Shown here piece by piece: positions 63,101 through 64,000 of a stretch of 64,000 bases of DNA (within the stretch, counting starts at the first letter, position 1; each line of letters starts with the position of its first letter). Source of the stretch: Myxococcus virescens (GTDB lineage Bacteria > Myxococcota > Myxococcia > Myxococcales > Myxococcaceae). Location: the NCBI RefSeq assembly GCF_900101905.1, contig NZ_FNAJ01000006.1, positions 124,001-188,000 on the forward strand. The letters are read 5' to 3'. Below the pieces are notes generated by a model, which was not told the DNA's origin, searched no databases, and saw only the letters and a program-made list of their open reading frames with translations. Made by a program: the position numbers and the translations under genes.

Positions 63101-63655
63101 CGCGCCCTGGGCCGGCTGGGCACGCCGGGGGGCACGCTGACGCTCACCGGACAGGCCCCGGCGGCCGTGCTGACGAACGAGAAGGAGCGCGCCGCCGCGG
63201 CGGACACGCTGCGCAAGTCGCTGGTGGACCCGGACGCGCGGGTGCGGGCGGCGGCGGCGGACGCGCTGGCGAAGCTCGCCCCCGAGCGCGCCACCGCCTG
63301 GGCGCTGGAAGTGAAGCCCTTCGACGCGGTGGCCTTCGGCCCCATGGGGGCCCGGACGTCACGGGAGCTGCTGGCCACCTCCGAGGGTCGCCGGCTGTCG
63401 GTGCCGACGCTGCTGGGGGCCCAGGCGCTGGAGCCCCTGAAGTCCCTGGCCACCGACGCGAAGCCGGAGACGCGGCAGGACGCGTGGGCCGCGCTGGGCC
63501 GCCTGGGCGGAGACGACGCGGCGAAGCTGCTGCACGAGGCCGCCTTCGACAAGTCGCAAACCGTGGAGCTGCGCAAGGCCGCCTGGCGCGCCCACAAACG
63601 TGCACGCCGGGCCGCTGAGCGCGCCCGGAACCGGAAGGAAGGGAACCCGTCGTGA
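57119..63655 (+). CDS. Giant WD40 + HEAT-repeat protein
   Basis: A 2178-aa cytoplasmic protein (ATG 57119; GTG 57116 is an alternative). Residues ~1-310 form a WD40 beta-propeller (LLFSAGADGVVRAWDWES, YAAGAGDDGVVRVFTVATG, LVSAGDDGKLRIWYL, RVWSSGSDGQVKVWRL). Residues ~330-2150 are some 45 HEAT repeats with the pattern DxDxxVRxxAxxALxxL (HPMVRKAALDALVAL, DADVRAAALDAVVAL-like). A non-repeat, Pro/Ala-rich insertion with a basic patch (KNWLRRIFSAVKTD) sits near residue 1225. It has no enzyme motif and is probably a very large scaffold. It ends in a basic helix (RAHKRARRAAERARNRKEG), and its stop overlaps the start of the next gene (GTGA). The combination with a JmjC-like enzyme resembles multi-protein conflict or signalling systems. 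Confidence 0.87.
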   Translation: MPVLAIGNIEKVRALAANARLLLVGGARASTASRLTAFEPGTNKVLWSTELPSAVNALALAGGQWAAAGADGTVRIGTLSDGQVQFQLNDVHPGGVTALASSADGTLLFSAGADGVVRAWDWESTRKMHEWKASTQPLRAVAVDPSGTYAAGAGDDGVVRVFTVATGAQRDMAGHEGAVRALAFTPRDGRLVSAGDDGKLRIWYLVGAVEFEVRGEKDTGHAGPVLALLFPPTPTAKPGEEEPGNRVWSSGSDGQVKVWRLDVRRKPRSLDAGGKPVQALAFVPPANPRLAKTSLGSVFTGGDDRRTHRFGLAADGSPAGDHDTSQHGIDLLTESLKAGRPRREAAVREAAALEETEALDFLFQVLASEKDAEVRRLAVRELADKGRTAARPKLRERLDDSHPMVRKAALDALVALEPEAPLSAPRAALGSQHPEVRVLGLELLAKLGGTSPLVPGLIAGQLADNQGAVGLAALDALTQVMPGDGAEPLRTAFERGPSQLKVEVLIRAVAGGLLGHAQLQALVARALDDADPGVRRTAFTVRVMERRALSHALESRDEDFGRGTKEVSRWLVQRARRAQGVAGNPPITDAELQAARDAMPAQGTTGAAITESDLEPLLAAMACRTPDTAVRGARGLAQLGDARALGALLQLSREPDAAIRRVAASSLQALQDARARERLVWMLDDENADVRAAALDAVVALDADAPLASAEAALRSGHEDVRVRGLDRLVKLGAAAPGAEALLGDALEDESSKVRGEAFRTLWAWNEKAPEKALDRALAGRFPDLRHRAVEVLAQRAAEGWALERLKKAVEDRDTSVATAAYDAWVKHVGKEHAEAHLAALATTHAPLREHAAKGAIHAPIEPLRSPLLKRVQDEEVPVAVAALEALDKLVPNENGPLLAGLSAAPLPVRVRAVELLAPRGAEDIIEPMRAFITDKDLERLYPPAFLVPLRIRAARALASLGSRRLLTFFATVLLPHELGDLQEQGGRGLATAARRGDEGFLLDALGHANVAVRSWAADGLSRLGDVRALPVLTGNLRHDHLPIRLGAILSFAALGPEGDGGLLHGLEDRAREVQEMVFAIVLARDLRASRRGEPPDLLTSALSSGRPEVRYAAARALELRTEPDAARAQLVEALLPPRPEKVADMKDWPAEEERVKYVVGLAEALSSLQPEQRYAAAQVLLLRDKPLEYFRHAKKVARPSTLDAPWKPETAPTSSPVQATPAKNWLRRIFSAVKTDAPAASPEASAQAERQHLRRLAFGAYVGLLRQVSTGDDESHRVRRDAVDRVVKLTLEGFAGTPAAVAALLRALEDPHQLVRKAALAGLKELFPAGSDEPLALALASLAPDVARAALDELATRGDAAKPRITAALNSPLTDVRRYAFELLEKLSPPGSLEPLLAALGSEHADLRVGVIERLAGANDSRVTEALGRAMASEHEDLRLRASELLAWRGDDRAVEVLATFLRAENASAAKRATEALARLATPASVAALAARLPVAQDSHERKRLVTALGNTRRPEALEVLARQCQTDAEGVIRSECVTAAMTVAGSDVKKRDVKLAVSFLRQAVKSFDVAVRLEALRHLEHGAEAGQSELLVSLFTDRVPTVSGAAVEAYAKRVIEHGAPAEPLEAVLRGGSRDLMLPAAEGVAFKGGASALRPLMLYARAGEDGQRERALLALGTLGDARALAELETVAAGGTAEAPVEPSMVSAAIEGLGRLAAKLPDGEERRRVEEKVEAAAVEGATLVLQQAGVKGLRAIGGERARVKIEALLGDTSTALPVQLTAAQELGKLKDTAAETALAAALDAPQQELRKEARKALDALFPTERTRVEFHAVASRYPDISAPAAAYLANEGDPALLVPRLATLDNVTLRLRLRRGLARRGALPLPEVVALLGHDKPEAREEAALLVGTWTGEAREPGTVDLAALSRALVTAERRTATDWTSAAPSRRAVLEGAWERLLWAGSRLGTAGMADSARTLLQGGETAAPGTVRREAARALGRLGTPGGTLTLTGQAPAAVLTNEKERAAAADTLRKSLVDPDARVRAAAADALAKLAPERATAWALEVKPFDAVAFGPMGARTSRELLATSEGRRLSVPTLLGAQALEPLKSLATDAKPETRQDAWAALGRLGGDDAAKLLHEAAFDKSQTVELRKAAWRAHKRARRAAERARNRKEGNPS

Positions 63656-64000
63656 CGACCGCCACCCGACACCCCGTCGAGCTGCGCTACGCCACCGCGA
63701 GCGACGTCGAGTCCGGCACGGACAGCTCCCGCGTCCGCCTGGCCCTGGAGGGCTCGCGCGGCACCGTGGGCGTGAGCGGCCGCGTCACCGACGCCGCCCT
63801 CTTCCGCGACGCGCTGGCCGCCACCTTCGGCATCCTCGCCAGCGACTTGCGCTACCGGGGCAAGGACCGCACCGCGTACCTCGCCTACCTGATGAAGCAG
63901 GGCAAGCGGGCCAGCGCGCTCATCTGGGAGGCGCAGAAGGCGTTCCTGGACAACGCGCTGGATGGCGAGAAGAAGCAGGACGCGGTGCTGGACCCCGTGC
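63652..64000 (+). CDS. Start of a conserved gene coupled to the WD40-HEAT gene (3' end outside window)
   Basis: GTG 63652 overlaps the TGA of the giant gene and has GGAAGGAAGGG before it. The frame is open for 116 codons to the window edge. The visible sequence (HPVELRYATASDVESGTDSS, SGRVTDAALFRDALAATFGI, LRYRGKDRTAYLAYLMKQGK) has no signal peptide. It is acidic/basic mixed, and I recall a similar DRTAYxAYL block from SWIM-zinc-finger proteins of MoxR/vWA-type operons, but this is uncertain and the zinc finger would be outside the window. Confidence 0.6.
   Translation, partial: MTTATRHPVELRYATASDVESGTDSSRVRLALEGSRGTVGVSGRVTDAALFRDALAATFGILASDLRYRGKDRTAYLAYLMKQGKRASALIWEAQKAFLDNALDGEKKQDAVLDPV

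Overview
The window is GC-rich (about 70%), gene-dense DNA. Its coding style, long false antisense reading frames, many sigma-54 activators and sensor kinases, ELWxxDGT-repeat and HEAT-repeat proteins all point to a myxobacterium of the Myxococcus/Corallococcus type. This placement is inferred from content; no marker gene such as rRNA is present. I see no tRNA, rRNA, CRISPR array, insertion sequence or prophage. One short stretch (about 22.9-24.3 kb) looks foreign: it is lower in GC, carries short repeats and encodes a toxin-antitoxin pair.

Layout. 0-6 kb: two neighbouring genes built of the same ~28-29-residue 'GVTPxYxxxM' repeats, a small lipoprotein, a DUF885 metallopeptidase lipoprotein and an ELWxxDGT-repeat lipoprotein. 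6-9 kb: an AsmA-like protein. 9-14.3 kb: a sulfide-oxidation module (sulfide:quinone oxidoreductase, sigma-54 activator, persulfide dioxygenase, rhodanese, TauE/SafE permease). Both transcription units have a -24/-12 promoter preceded by three helically spaced GTTTCA/TGAAAC elements. 14.3-20.9 kb: a soluble PAS histidine kinase, a second copy of the small lipoprotein family, formate-tetrahydrofolate ligase, a chemoreceptor and a small membrane protein.

20.9-33.2 kb: an NtrC/AlgB-like response regulator, a hemerythrin and the toxin-antitoxin pair, followed on the minus strand by a long kdp operon. In transcription order this operon is porin, 26-aa membrane peptide, kdpF, kdpA, kdpB, kdpC, a kdpD that contains only the KdpD and USP domains, and a separate KinB-like kinase. 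33.4-38.7 kb: a cytochrome b/molybdopterin oxidoreductase pair, metabolic singletons and an EamA exporter. 38.8-42.2 kb: a tight four-gene operon with ATGA overlaps (small protein, membrane histidine kinase, DDxxD isoprenoid-synthase-fold protein, SMT-like methyltransferase). I consider this the best candidate for an undescribed signalling or terpenoid system.

42.3-53.4 kb: a repeat lipoprotein, the YhaO/YhaN DNA-repair pair, a hydrolase, a PlsC acyltransferase, a very large carboxypeptidase-regulatory-repeat protein and a scramblase-like protein. 53.4-64 kb: a run of a HEAT-like protein, a JmjC-type cupin, a 2178-aa WD40+HEAT protein and the first part of a GTGA-coupled gene. This resembles the left flank of the MoxR/vWA/SWIM-type multi-protein systems of developmentally complex bacteria, but the decisive genes lie beyond the window.

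Start sites were chosen by ribosome-binding site, signal peptide and overlap. Functions are by recognition of family motifs; nothing was searched against a database.
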